Assembly: GCA_022562795.1 (NCBI GenBank)
Contig: JADFOP010000006.1
Coordinates: forward strand, 11,939 to 75,938
Source of the DNA: Nitrospinota bacterium
GTDB taxonomy: Bacteria > JADFOP01
Length of the DNA stretch: 64,000 bases
Direction of reading: 5' to 3'
Each line of letters begins with the position of its first letter. Position 1 is the stretch's first letter. The notes beneath the pieces were generated by a model. That model was given only the letters and a program-made list of their open reading frames with translations, searched no databases and was not told where the DNA came from. Shown here piece after piece: positions 1 through 9,209 of this stretch. A program made the position numbers and the translations under genes.

Positions 1-1013
<1,013 letters not shown>

Positions 1014-1014
<1 letters not shown>

Positions 1015-1643
1015 CACCGTTTCCTTTCAGAGACCTCGAGGGTAGATCTGCCCATTATTATGCCATATTGAGCTGGGGCCTCCACGAGTTTTTTCAGCGC
1101 ATCGATCATCGATTGGTTGCTCCAGCTGCGGGCCCCCTCGGCCCGGCCGATCACGCGCCCTTGTCCGTCAATGAGGATCGAGGTAGGAACGACCCGTACG
1201 TTGTAACCCTCCGAGACCTCCCCCCATAGATCTAGGAGCACGGGGACCGACGGGGAGTACTCTTGGACGAAAGCCTCAATGGAAGGCTTTTGCGCGACAT
1301 CGATAGCAACGGCGAGAACCGTAAAGGGCTCGGCATGCAATGCTCTCTGGAGCTTTCCCAGCTCCGCCACCTCAAAAGGCGCAGGGGGACTCCAGGTGGC
1401 CCAGAAATGGAGCAGGAGCAGGCGGCCCTTATAATCACCGAGGTCCGAAGTTTCTCCCTCTATGGTGGAGAGGGCGAAGGGGGAAGCCTCTGTAGGCGGC
1501 ATCACCGTCTCGAATCCCACCTCTTCGAGCAGTTTCCCTAGCGCTGACCCTTGCTCCTTGGCGTAGGCGGGAATCAAGGCGCAGAGGACAAGGACGAGAG
1601 CAAGGCAGGTCTTCAGGCGATGTCGGCCCTTTTGAGCTCCCAT
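1014..1643 (-). CDS. TlpA/ResA-like thioredoxin-fold protein lacking both active-site cysteines
   Basis: This 209-residue exported protein has a hydrophobic signal segment at about residues 8-28 and an AhpC-TSA/TlpA thioredoxin fold. The family normally carries a WCxxC redox site. Here the equivalent stretch reads ATWSPPAPFE, so Ser85 and Ala88 replace the two cysteines and thiol-disulfide chemistry should be impossible. The cis-proline loop (VVPTSILID) and the rest of the fold look intact, so this is probably a binding or scaffold role rather than a decayed gene (inference). The ATG has a good Shine-Dalgarno (GAAGGAG, 6 nt away), overlaps the end of lgt by 31 nt, and the stop overlaps the HtrA start. 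Confidence 0.85.
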
Positions 1644-2395
1644 AGTCGCTCCTTCACAATATAACCCCCAGCTAACGCTATGATCAGAAGGCTCACAACG
1701 TGCGCGGCCCTATATGGGCCCAACATCAGGCTGTCGGCCCGAAAAAAGCTTACGACATAGCGGCCCGTCGAGTATAGCACCAGGTAGAGAGAAAAGAGAA
1801 ATCCGTCTTTGGCTGGCCGAAGCCGGAGGCGATACAAAAAAACAAATATCATTAGGTTCAACACCATCTCGTAGAGCATGGTTGGGTGGATGGGTATATG
1901 GGGAAACTCCTGACCCGCAATGCTATAGCCAGGAAAGATAACGCCCCACGGCATAGACGTCGGCACCCCGTGGGCATCGCCGTTCATGAAGTTGCCGAAG
2001 CGGCCGAAAGCCTGGCCCAAAATCAAGGTGGGGGCGGCTACGTCGCTCATGAGGAGAAATGGTAGGTTGTGGCGGCGGACAAACCACCACCCGGCAAGCA
2101 CGCCCCCGGCAAGCCCCCCGTGGATGGCGAGCCCCCCGTGCCAGATGGCGGGGATTTCTTTCCAGTTCTGGCCGTAGAAATCCCAATTAAATGCCACGTA
2201 ATAAGCTCGGGCCCCCAGTATCCCCGCAGCCACAGCAATGAGAACGAAATTTGCCACGTCGTCGTCGGTGATGGGAAGCCCTCGCCTCCTAACATCGCGC
2301 CTGACCAAGGCCAAGCCCACCAATATGGCGACGGCGTACATAAGGCCGTAGTAGCGAATGGTGAGGGGGCCGATCTGAATCAGAATCGGGTTCAT
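1613..2395 (-). CDS. lgt: Prolipoprotein diacylglyceryl transferase
   Basis: Lgt transfers diacylglycerol from phosphatidylglycerol to the lipobox cysteine of prolipoproteins in the inner membrane, the first step of lipoprotein maturation. The protein is about 260 residues, normal for the family, with seven predicted membrane segments. It has the family signatures WHGGLAIHGG (about residues 85-94) and GRFGNFMNGD (about 131-140) with the essential Arg. I chose the ATG at 2395, just behind an AGGTGA ribosome site; a GTG two codons upstream (2401) is the alternative. The 3' end overlaps the next gene by 31 nt. Clients in this window include LptE, the BamD-like protein and the DsbA-like lipoprotein. 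Confidence 0.97.
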   Translation of the reverse strand: MNPILIQIGPLTIRYYGLMYAVAILVGLALVRRDVRRRGLPITDDDVANFVLIAVAAGILGARAYYVAFNWDFYGQNWKEIPAIWHGGLAIHGGLAGGVLAGWWFVRRHNLPFLLMSDVAAPTLILGQAFGRFGNFMNGDAHGVPTSMPWGVIFPGYSIAGQEFPHIPIHPTMLYEMVLNLMIFVFLYRLRLRPAKDGFLFSLYLVLYSTGRYVVSFFRADSLMLGPYRAAHVVSLLIIALAGGYIVKERLWELKRADIA

Positions 2396-2431
2396 TCTCA
2401 CCTGATTCGGTGTCGGGCGTTCTTAAGACCT

Positions 2432-2457
2432 ACAAAGAAGACGCCCCCAGGTGGGCG
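2432..2457 (-). terminator. Possible weak terminator after the anti-sigma gene
   Basis: On the minus strand CGCCC and GGGCG (2442-2457) form a 5-bp GC stem around a six-base loop, followed by TCTTCTTTG. It lies between the anti-sigma stop (2503) and the lgt start. The short stem and broken U-tract make this weak. Confidence 0.3.
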
Positions 2458-2502
2458 GCGTGGCGGAAGTCCTGCAAGTTTAATTGTTCGTTAGCCGGCT
2501 GT

Positions 2503-3303
2503 TTAGACTTTTAATGGGCTCTCGGAGCGAACCTCAAAAAGCATATCCATAATTTCATCACTGTCGAGAGCCGTTACGGCGCAGACGAGCAAGCCTCCTT
2601 CGTGCCACATCAAAACATTATAGCCCTTGTACGTGTCGATGAAAAGGGCTCTTCCTTTAAACATGCGCTTGCGGGATGAGGCAGGCATAGGGGCGTGGCT
2701 ATCCATAGCAATAAGGGATACCCGCCCCCCTTTCCAGCTATACTGTATGGAGGCGGCCTCCTCCCCATCCATCTTCATAAACCGCCCTCCGAGCAGCCCC
2801 AACTTGATTCGAGCGACCAAAGAGGGAGGCAGAAGGAATGAGGTGTGCTCGTTCAACCAACTCCAGAGCGCTTGCCGGTCTGATGTCATCATATCCGTTT
2901 TAGCAGTCGAAGAGAGCGATCGGCGATGGTCCGCCAGAATCAAGGCGTACATGGGCTCTTGAGCTTTAAAGAGACCGCCCGACCAGAGAATGACCCCTGC
3001 GACGAGGGCCGCTGCAGCCAGGCCAGCCGCAATGAGCCCATGGGGCCGGCCGCGTAGAAGCAGTGAAATGGGGGATCGTTCTTCCTGCCTGATTCCTTGG
3101 ACGACCCGTTCTCTAAGTTGTAAGGAGACCTGAGGCCTGGGGGCCTCGCGAAGGGCCCGTTTGAGCTCCTCGAGCTCCTCCAATTGGGCCGAGCATGTGT
3201 GGCACGACTCCACGTGACGCTGCACGGCCGCAGCCTCTGAAGAGGAGAGCTCGTTATCGACATAGGCGTCCAGGAGGTCTTGGACGTCGCTGCATTCCTT
3301 CAT
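2503..3303 (-). CDS. Membrane-anchored zinc-finger (zf-HC2) anti-sigma factor-like protein
   Basis: This 266-residue protein begins with a putative zinc-finger anti-sigma domain: Cys4, then His30-x3-Cys34-x2-Cys37 in HVESCHTC. A single transmembrane helix follows at about residues 88-112 and a C-terminal domain of roughly 150 residues lies outside the membrane. Such proteins usually hold an ECF sigma factor at the membrane until an envelope signal releases it. No ECF sigma gene is adjacent: the gene upstream is the DsbA-like selenoprotein and the gene downstream is lgt, so the partner must be encoded elsewhere or the protein has another role. The outer domain is not one I recognise. Confidence 0.8.
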   Translation of the reverse strand: MKECSDVQDLLDAYVDNELSSSEAAAVQRHVESCHTCSAQLEELEELKRALREAPRPQVSLQLRERVVQGIRQEERSPISLLLRGRPHGLIAAGLAAAALVAGVILWSGGLFKAQEPMYALILADHRRSLSSTAKTDMMTSDRQALWSWLNEHTSFLLPPSLVARIKLGLLGGRFMKMDGEEAASIQYSWKGGRVSLIAMDSHAPMPASSRKRMFKGRALFIDTYKGYNVLMWHEGGLLVCAVTALDSDEIMDMLFEVRSESPLKV

Positions 3304-3447
3304 TTCTCACATTCTCCGACCAGGCATAAAATGTCTATAATAATAACAGTCTTATTGCAAACCTATTCCCCGCGAATGCTCGAAACGGTTTTCCTTGGTG
3401 AGGAATTGACTGCAGGCAAGGATAGGGGGTATTCAATTACTTTCTGA

Positions 3448-4230
3448 TTACTTGTCTTCAGATGAAATTAGGCTCTCAATTTCTGCTCTAAAACGAGAAT
3501 AGGGATAAGCTCCCCGGATCACCTTATGGACCTTGATCGTCGGCTTGTTCGGCTCGGTCAGGCCGATGAAGAAGGTGGGGGTCCCTTTGACTCCGGCTTT
3601 CCCTCCGTCCGCGATATCCTTGCGGATCTCCGCCGTGTATTTTCCGTTAGCGAGACAGGGCTGAAATTTGCTGATATCCAACCCAAGGGCCTCGGCATGG
3701 CCCGATAAATCCTCCGGTCCCAGGGCCCTTTGGTTGGCAAAGAGCCGGGCGTGCATCTCCCAATATTTGCCTTGCTCGGCGGAGCAGTTGGCGGCCTCGG
3801 CCGCTTTGAAGGCATTGGGGTGAAGTTGCTTAATCGGAAAATCCCGGAAAACGTACTTGACCTTGCCCGTCTCGATGTACTCCTTCTCGATCTTGGGCAA
3901 CGTCTCACGGACGTGCCGGGCGCAAAACGGTCATTGGTAGTCTGAGAAATCGATGATGGTCACCTCCGCGTTTTTTTCGCCCAGGAAGGGATCATCATCG
4001 ACGCTGACGACGACGTTTTCCGGCTCTGGGGGTGGGATCGCCCCGACTCGTTGCAGGGCGGCTTTAATCTCCTTTAGCTCCTTCTCCGCCGTCTCCTGGC
4101 CTTTCTTAAGAGCCTCGACCTCTTTTTTAAGGGCCTCGATCTCACCACGGGGCTGTTCACATCCGGATAGAGGAATAAGGAGGACCAGAAGACTCAGCCC
4201 AAGCACGACGGTGAGCAATCTATTCATCAT
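3448..4230 (-). CDS. DsbA-like thiol oxidoreductase lipoprotein, probable selenoprotein (UGA at 3931-3933 read as Sec)
   Basis: The frame runs from the ATG at 4230 to 3448 with one internal UGA (codon 100, 3931-3933). The UGA falls exactly where DsbA_4/thioredoxin_4 proteins have the first cysteine of the CPxC motif: the sequence reads FSDYQ-[UGA]-PFCARH. The frame then continues without interruption through a complete DsbA domain, including the cis-Pro loop GTPTFFIG. The N-terminus is a lipoprotein signal (lipobox LSGC), followed by a charged coiled-coil (about residues 30-65). Cys103 would be the resolving partner. A SECIS-like hairpin lies just downstream of the UGA. The likely role is thiol-disulfide exchange or peroxide reduction at the cell surface (inference). 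The alternatives are two fragments or a single-base error (TGC to TGA). Selenocysteine synthesis genes are not in the window. Confidence 0.82.
3896..3917 (-). promoter_or_regulatory. Putative bacterial SECIS element downstream of the UGA codon
   Basis: Read on the minus strand, GGCACGUC (3917-3910) pairs with GACGU plus GCC (3904-3896), leaving one bulged U at 3899 and an apical loop CGUGA (3909-3905). The stem has eight pairs. The loop sits 22-26 nt after the UGA and has a G at its second position. Known bacterial SECIS elements lie inside the coding sequence just after the UGA, with a short GU-containing loop about 16-37 nt away, so both distance and loop fit. The folding was done by eye. 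Confidence 0.65.
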
Positions 4231-4298
4231 GCCCTTTATAATATTATCTAAAGTCAGGCAGGGCAAGCCCTAAGGGGCTAGCTTTCCCTTACAGGAAC

Positions 4299-4325
4299 GA
4301 GGGACAGCCTTTATGGCTGTCCCTC
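4299..4325. repeat. Perfect 11-bp inverted repeat between recO and the DsbA-like gene
   Basis: GAGGGACAGCC (4299-4309) and its exact complement GGCTGTCCCTC (4315-4325) flank a five-base loop. It lies in the 260-nt gap between the recO stop and the DsbA-like start. There is no U-tract on either strand, so a factor-independent terminator is doubtful; a transcript-stabilising hairpin or operator is possible. The GTCCCT core recurs twice more within the next 50 nt. Apart from this and AT-rich sequence just before the DsbA-like start, I see nothing in the gap. Confidence 0.55.
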
Positions 4326-4491
4326 ATGTTTAAGATGGTTTGTCCCTATCCGTGCACAGTCCCTGTAAAGACGGGGTTCGGCCCTATCAGGGCGGTCGTG
4401 ACTTATGGATCTGGAAGGAGCGGCGTTTTCGTTGCCGGCACGCAGAGCTCCTTTGGCCTCTTAGTGTCCAATTGCAGGGGCCAAATAGGAA

Positions 4492-5235
4492 CTACGTTTC
4501 CACGAGGAGGGCGGCCGATTTTAGCCGGCGATCGAGATGCTGGTTGAGGTGCGCCTCCACCACACGGTCGATCTCGGCCTTCAAGGGGGCCGTGAGCTTC
4601 AGGCGCCTAAGCTGCTGCCACGATAGCTCCCCTAGGAGCCGAAGATGTCGTATCGCCCCATGGCTTAGGGAGAGACCATCCCGCTCAGGCGCCCGGCATG
4701 CCTCGCAGAGGCACCCCCCAAGGCCAGGGTTGAAGGCTGCCAGGTCATTCTCCCCTCGGCAGACCACGCAAGCGTTTAGAGACGGGCCATAGCCGAGGGC
4801 CGCGAGAAAACGCCAGGTGCAACCCAAGCGGACCAGGTCGCCGTCGCCTCCCTCGTCCATCGCCCGAAGCGCCCCGGCCAGCTGCTCAAAACAAGCCGGC
4901 ACGGGAGAGCCCTCCTTGAGCATCGTATCGGCGAGCTCCGCCAGGTAGAGGCCGCGGATTAGCAGGTCGTAATCGCTCCTAAGATTTCCGAAAGGCTCCA
5001 GCAGCTCGCACTGGTTGAGACGCGCCAATGAGGAGCGCTGGGGCTGGATGAAATAAATCATCTCTACTATGGATAAGGACTCCAGAGTCCCGGCGAGGCG
5101 GCTTTTGGGCCGGCGGGCCCCCTTTGCGACTGCCTTGACCTTGCCACGGCCCAGAGTGAGGAAGGTGATTATCTTATCCGCGCCCGAAAGGTCTTGGTGC
5201 CTGAGCACTATAGCTTTTTCGCGATAGACCGGCAT
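4492..5235 (-). CDS. recO: DNA repair protein RecO
   Basis: RecO helps load RecA onto SSB-coated single-stranded DNA in the RecFOR pathway. The 247-residue protein has the N-terminal OB fold (starting PVYREKAIVLR, with the typical GADKIITFLT stretch) and the C-terminal helical domain with a zinc site, CVVC at residues 156-159 and CEAC at 177-180. Length is normal. It follows era by 13 nt and closes the aspS-era-recO unit; era-recO adjacency is widespread in bacteria. Confidence 0.95.
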   Translation of the reverse strand: MPVYREKAIVLRHQDLSGADKIITFLTLGRGKVKAVAKGARRPKSRLAGTLESLSIVEMIYFIQPQRSSLARLNQCELLEPFGNLRSDYDLLIRGLYLAELADTMLKEGSPVPACFEQLAGALRAMDEGGDGDLVRLGCTWRFLAALGYGPSLNACVVCRGENDLAAFNPGLGGCLCEACRAPERDGLSLSHGAIRHLRLLGELSWQQLRRLKLTAPLKAEIDRVVEAHLNQHLDRRLKSAALLVET

Positions 5236-5248
5236 AGGGATTGTCGCC

Positions 5249-6202
5249 TTAGCTATATCCCAGGCGGCGGAGCGCTGAAGAGTCTCTGCTCCAGTTCTTC
5301 CGCACCTTGACCAATAGCTTCAAATAGAGCTTGGCTCCGAAAAGCGCCTCAAGGTCTTCCCGTGCCGAGCTGCCGACCCGCTTTAGCATCGACCCGCCCT
5401 TGCCGATGACGATGCCCTTCTGGCTATCCCGCTCGACGTAAATGATGGCCTCCACCTTGAGGAGGTTTCGCTCCTCCTCCCATTCCATCTCATCAACCAC
5501 CACCGCCGTCGCATATGGGATCTCCTGATGGGTCAAGTTTGTGATCTTCTCTCGGATGAACTCTGCGATGATGAAGGGCTCCGGCTGATCGGTAACCATG
5601 TCCAGAGGAAAATATTGTGGGCCCTCGTCCAGGTGGCTAGGCAGCGCCGCCAGGAGCGGCCCGACCCCCTCGCCCGTAAGGGCGCTGATGGGAACAATGT
5701 CCACAAAGGGATGGTGCTCTTTAATTTGGTCGATGAGCTCGAGGAGCGTTTCCTTCCTGGCCAGCAGGTCAATCTTGTTGAGGACGGCGACTACGGGAGT
5801 TTCGACCTCTTCCAAAAGGTTGAGAATCCGCTCGTCATCCGGGGCAAGGGGGGCTGAGGCGTCGATGACCCATAGGATCGCGTCCACCTCCTTGAGGGTC
5901 CCCGTGGCGACCCGGACCATATACTCGTTGAGGAGCTTCGGGGGATCGTGGATTCCCGGGGTGTCGATGAATACAACTTGGGCCTCCGGCAGGTGGGCCA
6001 CCCCTGTGATTCGGTTTCGGGTCGTCTGGGGCTTGTCGGAAATAATGGCGATCTTTTTCTCGCAGAAGCGGTTGAGCAGGAGAGACTTGCCCACATTGGG
6101 CCGCCCGATTATGGCGACAAAGCCCGACCGGAAACCGGGTTCGGCTTTCAATGTCGGCTCGACCACGCTGGCTCCTAACGGCTCGGAGACTACGCTCCTC
6201 AT
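5249..6202 (-). CDS. era: GTPase Era
   Basis: Era is an essential GTPase that binds the 3' end of 16S rRNA during assembly of the small ribosomal subunit. Visible motifs are the P-loop GRPNVGKS (residues 33-40), switch/G3 DTPGIH, G4 NKID, and a C-terminal KH RNA-binding domain with VIGKGGSMLKRVG. At 317 residues it is slightly longer than average because of a 25-residue N-terminal extension ahead of the GTPase domain; the first ATG lacks a strong ribosome site, so the true start could be a little further in. Confidence 0.97.
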   Translation of the reverse strand: MRSVVSEPLGASVVEPTLKAEPGFRSGFVAIIGRPNVGKSLLLNRFCEKKIAIISDKPQTTRNRITGVAHLPEAQVVFIDTPGIHDPPKLLNEYMVRVATGTLKEVDAILWVIDASAPLAPDDERILNLLEEVETPVVAVLNKIDLLARKETLLELIDQIKEHHPFVDIVPISALTGEGVGPLLAALPSHLDEGPQYFPLDMVTDQPEPFIIAEFIREKITNLTHQEIPYATAVVVDEMEWEEERNLLKVEAIIYVERDSQKGIVIGKGGSMLKRVGSSAREDLEALFGAKLYLKLLVKVRKNWSRDSSALRRLGYS

Positions 6203-6254
6203 GGGAGCGAGCGACCGTACCAGAGGTCCAAACTCCCTGTCAACCCAACCCGCC

Positions 6255-8033
6255 TCAGGAGGGCTTTTTCAGCCGGAGATGGAGCTCATCGAGCTGAGAG
6301 GCATCTACTGTTGAGGGGGCATCAACCATGAGGTCGACGGCATTTTGGGTCTTCGGGAAAGCGATGACGTCCCGTATCGAGTTCACCCCGGCCATGAGCA
6401 TGATGATCCGGTCAAGCCCCAAGGCTATCCCCCCGTGGGGCGGGGCCCCATACTCCAGGGCCTCCAGCAAGAAACCGAATTTCTCCTCAGCCTCGGTCGG
6501 CCCGATGTCGATCGCCGCGAAGAGGCGCTCCTGGATCTCCCGGCGGTGGTTTCGGATGCTGCCGCCGCCGATCTCTTCACCGTTTAAGACCAGATCGTAC
6601 GCCTTGGCGCGCACCCGAGCAGGGTCGGTCTCCAGGAGATGCAAATCCTCCTCCCTCGGAGCGGTAAAGGGATGGTGCATAGCATAGTACCGCCCATCCT
6701 CCTCGTGGTACTCGAGGAGAGGAAAATCCAGGACCCAGCATGGCTGGTAGTCCTCGGGAGGGATTAGGCCGAGCCTGTGGCCAAGGGCTAGGCGGAGGGC
6801 GCCCAGGGATTTGCTGGCAACCTGAGCCTCGTCTGCCACCATGAGCACAAGGTCGCCGGATGCGGCCTCGACGGCCGAGGCGATGTTCTTCAGCGATCCC
6901 TCGCTGAAAAATTTCTCCAGAGGAGATTTGATCCCATCGGGGGTCACCTTCATCCAGGCCAGCCCCCGGGCTCCGTATCCCTGCACCTCTCCGTTGAGGT
7001 CGTCCAGTTCCTTTCGCGAAAGGCCGGCCTGTCCAGGCAAAGATAGGCCCTTGACCCGGCCGGCTCCTGTTAATACCTCGTTGAAGATGTCGAAGGAGCC
7101 TCCCTCAACGATGTCGGAGACATCCATGATGGGCATGCCGAATCGAAGGTCGGGCGCGTCGGTGCCGTAGCGCTCCATGGACTCCGCGAAGGCGAGGCGG
7201 GGGAAAGGGGTCGCGAGCTCCCTGCCCATGACTTCATGAAAGATATGGGCCATCATCGACTCGGTAAGGGCTAAGACGCCTTCTTGATCAATGAAGGAGC
7301 ACTCTACGTCGATTTGGGAGAACTCCGGCTGCCTGTCTGCCCGGAGGTCTTCGTCGCGAAAGCACCTGACGATTTGGAAATATTTCTCGTATCCAGCCAC
7401 CATGAGGATCTGCTTGAATATCTGTGGCGATTGAGGCAGAGCGAAAAACTTTCCTGGGTTGACTCGGCTGGGGACGAGGTAGTCCCGTGCGCCTTCGGGA
7501 GTGCTTCTGGTAAGAAAGGGGGTTTCGATCTCCAAGAAGCCCTGGCTGTCGAAGAAATCCCGTACGGCCTTCGTTGTCCTGTGGCGCAGCTTCATGATGC
7601 GCTGCTGATCGGGCCTTCTGAGATCGAGGTAGCGGTACTTATACCTCACGATATCGCCGACTTCGGCCCCCTCCTCGATGAGGAACGGGAGCGGTTTGGA
7701 TGGGTTGAGAATTTCGAGACGGCTGACGTTGACTTCAACAGCTCCCGTGGCGAGCTTGGGGTTGACCATGCCCTCCGGGCGGGCTACGACCTCGCCCTCT
7801 ACCGCAAGGACGAACTCGTTGCGGATGGCCTTGGCCTCCTGGTGAGCGGGGGCATCGACCTCGGAGTCAAAAACCACTTGAGTTATGTCTTCCCGGTCAC
7901 GGAGGTCCACAAAGATGAGCCCCCCGTGGTCGCGCCGTCGGTGAGCCCAACCGGCCAACACCACTGATGCGCCTACGTCCGCCTCTGTGAGCTCCCCACA
8001 GTGGTGAGTCCGCCTGAGCCAAAACTCGCTCAC
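6255..8033 (-). CDS. aspS: Aspartate-tRNA ligase
   Basis: This class II synthetase charges tRNA-Asp (or tRNA-Asp and tRNA-Asn if the enzyme is non-discriminating). The 592-residue length and the inserted GAD domain mark the bacterial form. The N-terminal OB anticodon-binding domain includes GWAHRRRDHGGLIFVDLRD, motif 2 lies in FRDEDLRADRQPEF, and motif 3 is GGIALGLDRIIM. Translation starts with GTG at 8033 behind GGAGGAGG. A strong sigma-70-type promoter lies 54-81 nt upstream, so aspS leads the aspS-era-recO unit. Confidence 0.98.
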   Translation of the reverse strand: MSEFWLRRTHHCGELTEADVGASVVLAGWAHRRRDHGGLIFVDLRDREDITQVVFDSEVDAPAHQEAKAIRNEFVLAVEGEVVARPEGMVNPKLATGAVEVNVSRLEILNPSKPLPFLIEEGAEVGDIVRYKYRYLDLRRPDQQRIMKLRHRTTKAVRDFFDSQGFLEIETPFLTRSTPEGARDYLVPSRVNPGKFFALPQSPQIFKQILMVAGYEKYFQIVRCFRDEDLRADRQPEFSQIDVECSFIDQEGVLALTESMMAHIFHEVMGRELATPFPRLAFAESMERYGTDAPDLRFGMPIMDVSDIVEGGSFDIFNEVLTGAGRVKGLSLPGQAGLSRKELDDLNGEVQGYGARGLAWMKVTPDGIKSPLEKFFSEGSLKNIASAVEAASGDLVLMVADEAQVASKSLGALRLALGHRLGLIPPEDYQPCWVLDFPLLEYHEEDGRYYAMHHPFTAPREEDLHLLETDPARVRAKAYDLVLNGEEIGGGSIRNHRREIQERLFAAIDIGPTEAEEKFGFLLEALEYGAPPHGGIALGLDRIIMLMAGVNSIRDVIAFPKTQNAVDLMVDAPSTVDASQLDELHLRLKKPS

Positions 8034-8086
8034 TAGTCCTCCTCCCCCAGGGAGTAAACCTTAAGCCCCTTAAAAACAAGGGAATA

Positions 8087-8114
8087 ATTATAGATAAGCG
8101 GACTCTGGAGTCAA
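8087..8114 (-). promoter_or_regulatory. Sigma-70 promoter of aspS-era-recO
   Basis: The -35 TTGACT (8109-8114) and a perfect -10 TATAAT (8087-8092) are separated by 16 nt on the minus strand, giving a leader of about 45-50 nt before the aspS GTG. The rest of the gap up to lapA (8115-8276) shows nothing recognisable. Confidence 0.75.
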
Positions 8115-8276
8115 GAACGTTTGCCAGGCCGCATTGTGCAGGAGATCAGTCCAACGTCGGCTATCAGTCCGCCGGTCGGGCTTCAATTAGCCGCTTGGTG
8201 GAGTGGTCCTAACGGCCGTACCCAGTCTATCGCAGGAGGGGCATCGCCAGAAGTACTCCCGAACGGAAGCCCGGCA

Positions 8277-8630
8277 CTACTTCGACTCAACAGCTACCCC
8301 CTCTTTCGATGAGGCCTCGGTCTTAGAAGCAGGCAGGGGTTCGGCCAGAGGGAGATTGCGGAGCGAAACGAGTTCCTTTTCCATCTCTCGAATGACCCGG
8401 TCGCGCTTTCGCACCTCATACAAGAAGTGAAAGCGCTCTCCGATGGCGAACAGGGCCGCAAGAATGGCTCCCATCACAACGGCAGCAAGCAAAACCACGT
8501 AGAGGGGAACGGGAGGTGTAGCGTAGCCATAGTAGTACTTAAGCACGACGGGCTCGCTGTTGTTTACGGCGAATGAGGCCAGAACCACCAAAACAATGAG
8601 GCCGATGATTAGCTTAAAAGTCCTTACCAT
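8277..8630 (-). CDS. LapA-domain (DUF1049) inner-membrane protein
   Basis: This 117-residue protein has two transmembrane helices (about residues 5-23 and 45-65), then a short coiled-coil (EVRKRDRVIREMEKELVSL) and a disordered tail. The layout and the NNSEPVVLKYYYG stretch fit the LapA/YciS family; the Escherichia coli member acts with LapB in regulating lipopolysaccharide synthesis. No LapB-type TPR protein is adjacent, so the role here is inferred from family only. AAGGAAG lies before the ATG. It ends the ybeY-HIT-lapA series. Confidence 0.8.
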   Translation of the reverse strand: MVRTFKLIIGLIVLVVLASFAVNNSEPVVLKYYYGYATPPVPLYVVLLAAVVMGAILAALFAIGERFHFLYEVRKRDRVIREMEKELVSLRNLPLAEPLPASKTEASSKEGVAVESK

Positions 8631-8700
8631 AACTTGCTTCCTTTGGACTTGGGGACGGCGTCACCCAACACCCTCATTGGGCGCTTCCGGAGGCCCGCCA

Positions 8701-9192
8701 TCATTCAAGGCTTATGCTCCCGAAGTAGGGCCGCAGATGTTCGTAGGTGCTTTGAATATGTTCCGAGATGACCTTGGTGTCCGAAATCACAGGCATAAAG
8801 TTGGTGTCCCCCTGCCAGCGGGGTACCACATGGAGGTGGACGTGATCAACGATCCCCGCACCGGCCACCCTACCCAGGTTGATGCCAACGTTGATTCCAT
8901 CTGGGGCGAAAGCTTCACGCAGACCCTTGAGGGCCTTCTGTGTCACCAGCGAGCACTCCAAGAGTGTTTGCTCGTCGAGATCTGTGTAATCGGCCACATG
9001 AGCAAACGGGGCAATCATGAGGTGGCCGTTAGAATATGGGTAGAGGTTCATCACCACGTAGGTGTGGCTTCCCCGAAAGAGAATGTGGTGAGCGGCGTCA
9101 TCCCCCGCCACAGCCACCTCACATAAAACACACCCATCATCCGGGTAGCGTTTTATATATTCCATTCGCCACGGTGCCCAAAGTCGTTCCAT
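8701..9192 (-). CDS. HIT-family nucleotide hydrolase/phosphorylase
   Basis: Histidine-triad proteins cleave dinucleoside polyphosphates or nucleoside phosphoramidates. The active-site triad is His117-x-His119-x-His121 within HVHLHVVPRW. A CVLC pair near the N-terminus (Cys21, Cys24) would bind zinc, as in the longer Ap4A-phosphorylase-like branch (the MERLWAPWR start is typical of it). The 163-residue length fits that branch. It lies 17 nt downstream of ybeY. The precise substrate cannot be told from sequence. Confidence 0.92.
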   Translation of the reverse strand: MERLWAPWRMEYIKRYPDDGCVLCEVAVAGDDAAHHILFRGSHTYVVMNLYPYSNGHLMIAPFAHVADYTDLDEQTLLECSLVTQKALKGLREAFAPDGINVGINLGRVAGAGIVDHVHLHVVPRWQGDTNFMPVISDTKVISEHIQSTYEHLRPYFGSISLE

Positions 9193-9209
9193 CGTCCATG
9201 CAGCTCCAG

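Noticed and set aside
3931-3933. Frameshift or pseudogene explanation for the split DsbA-like gene
   Set aside because: Both halves are in the same frame, the domain is intact on each side, and the stop is UGA at the catalytic Cys with a SECIS-like hairpin. A single-base error cannot be fully excluded without reads.
7284-7967. 227-codon plus-strand frame opposite aspS
   Set aside because: Shadow of aspS; sequence is the complement of conserved synthetase motifs.
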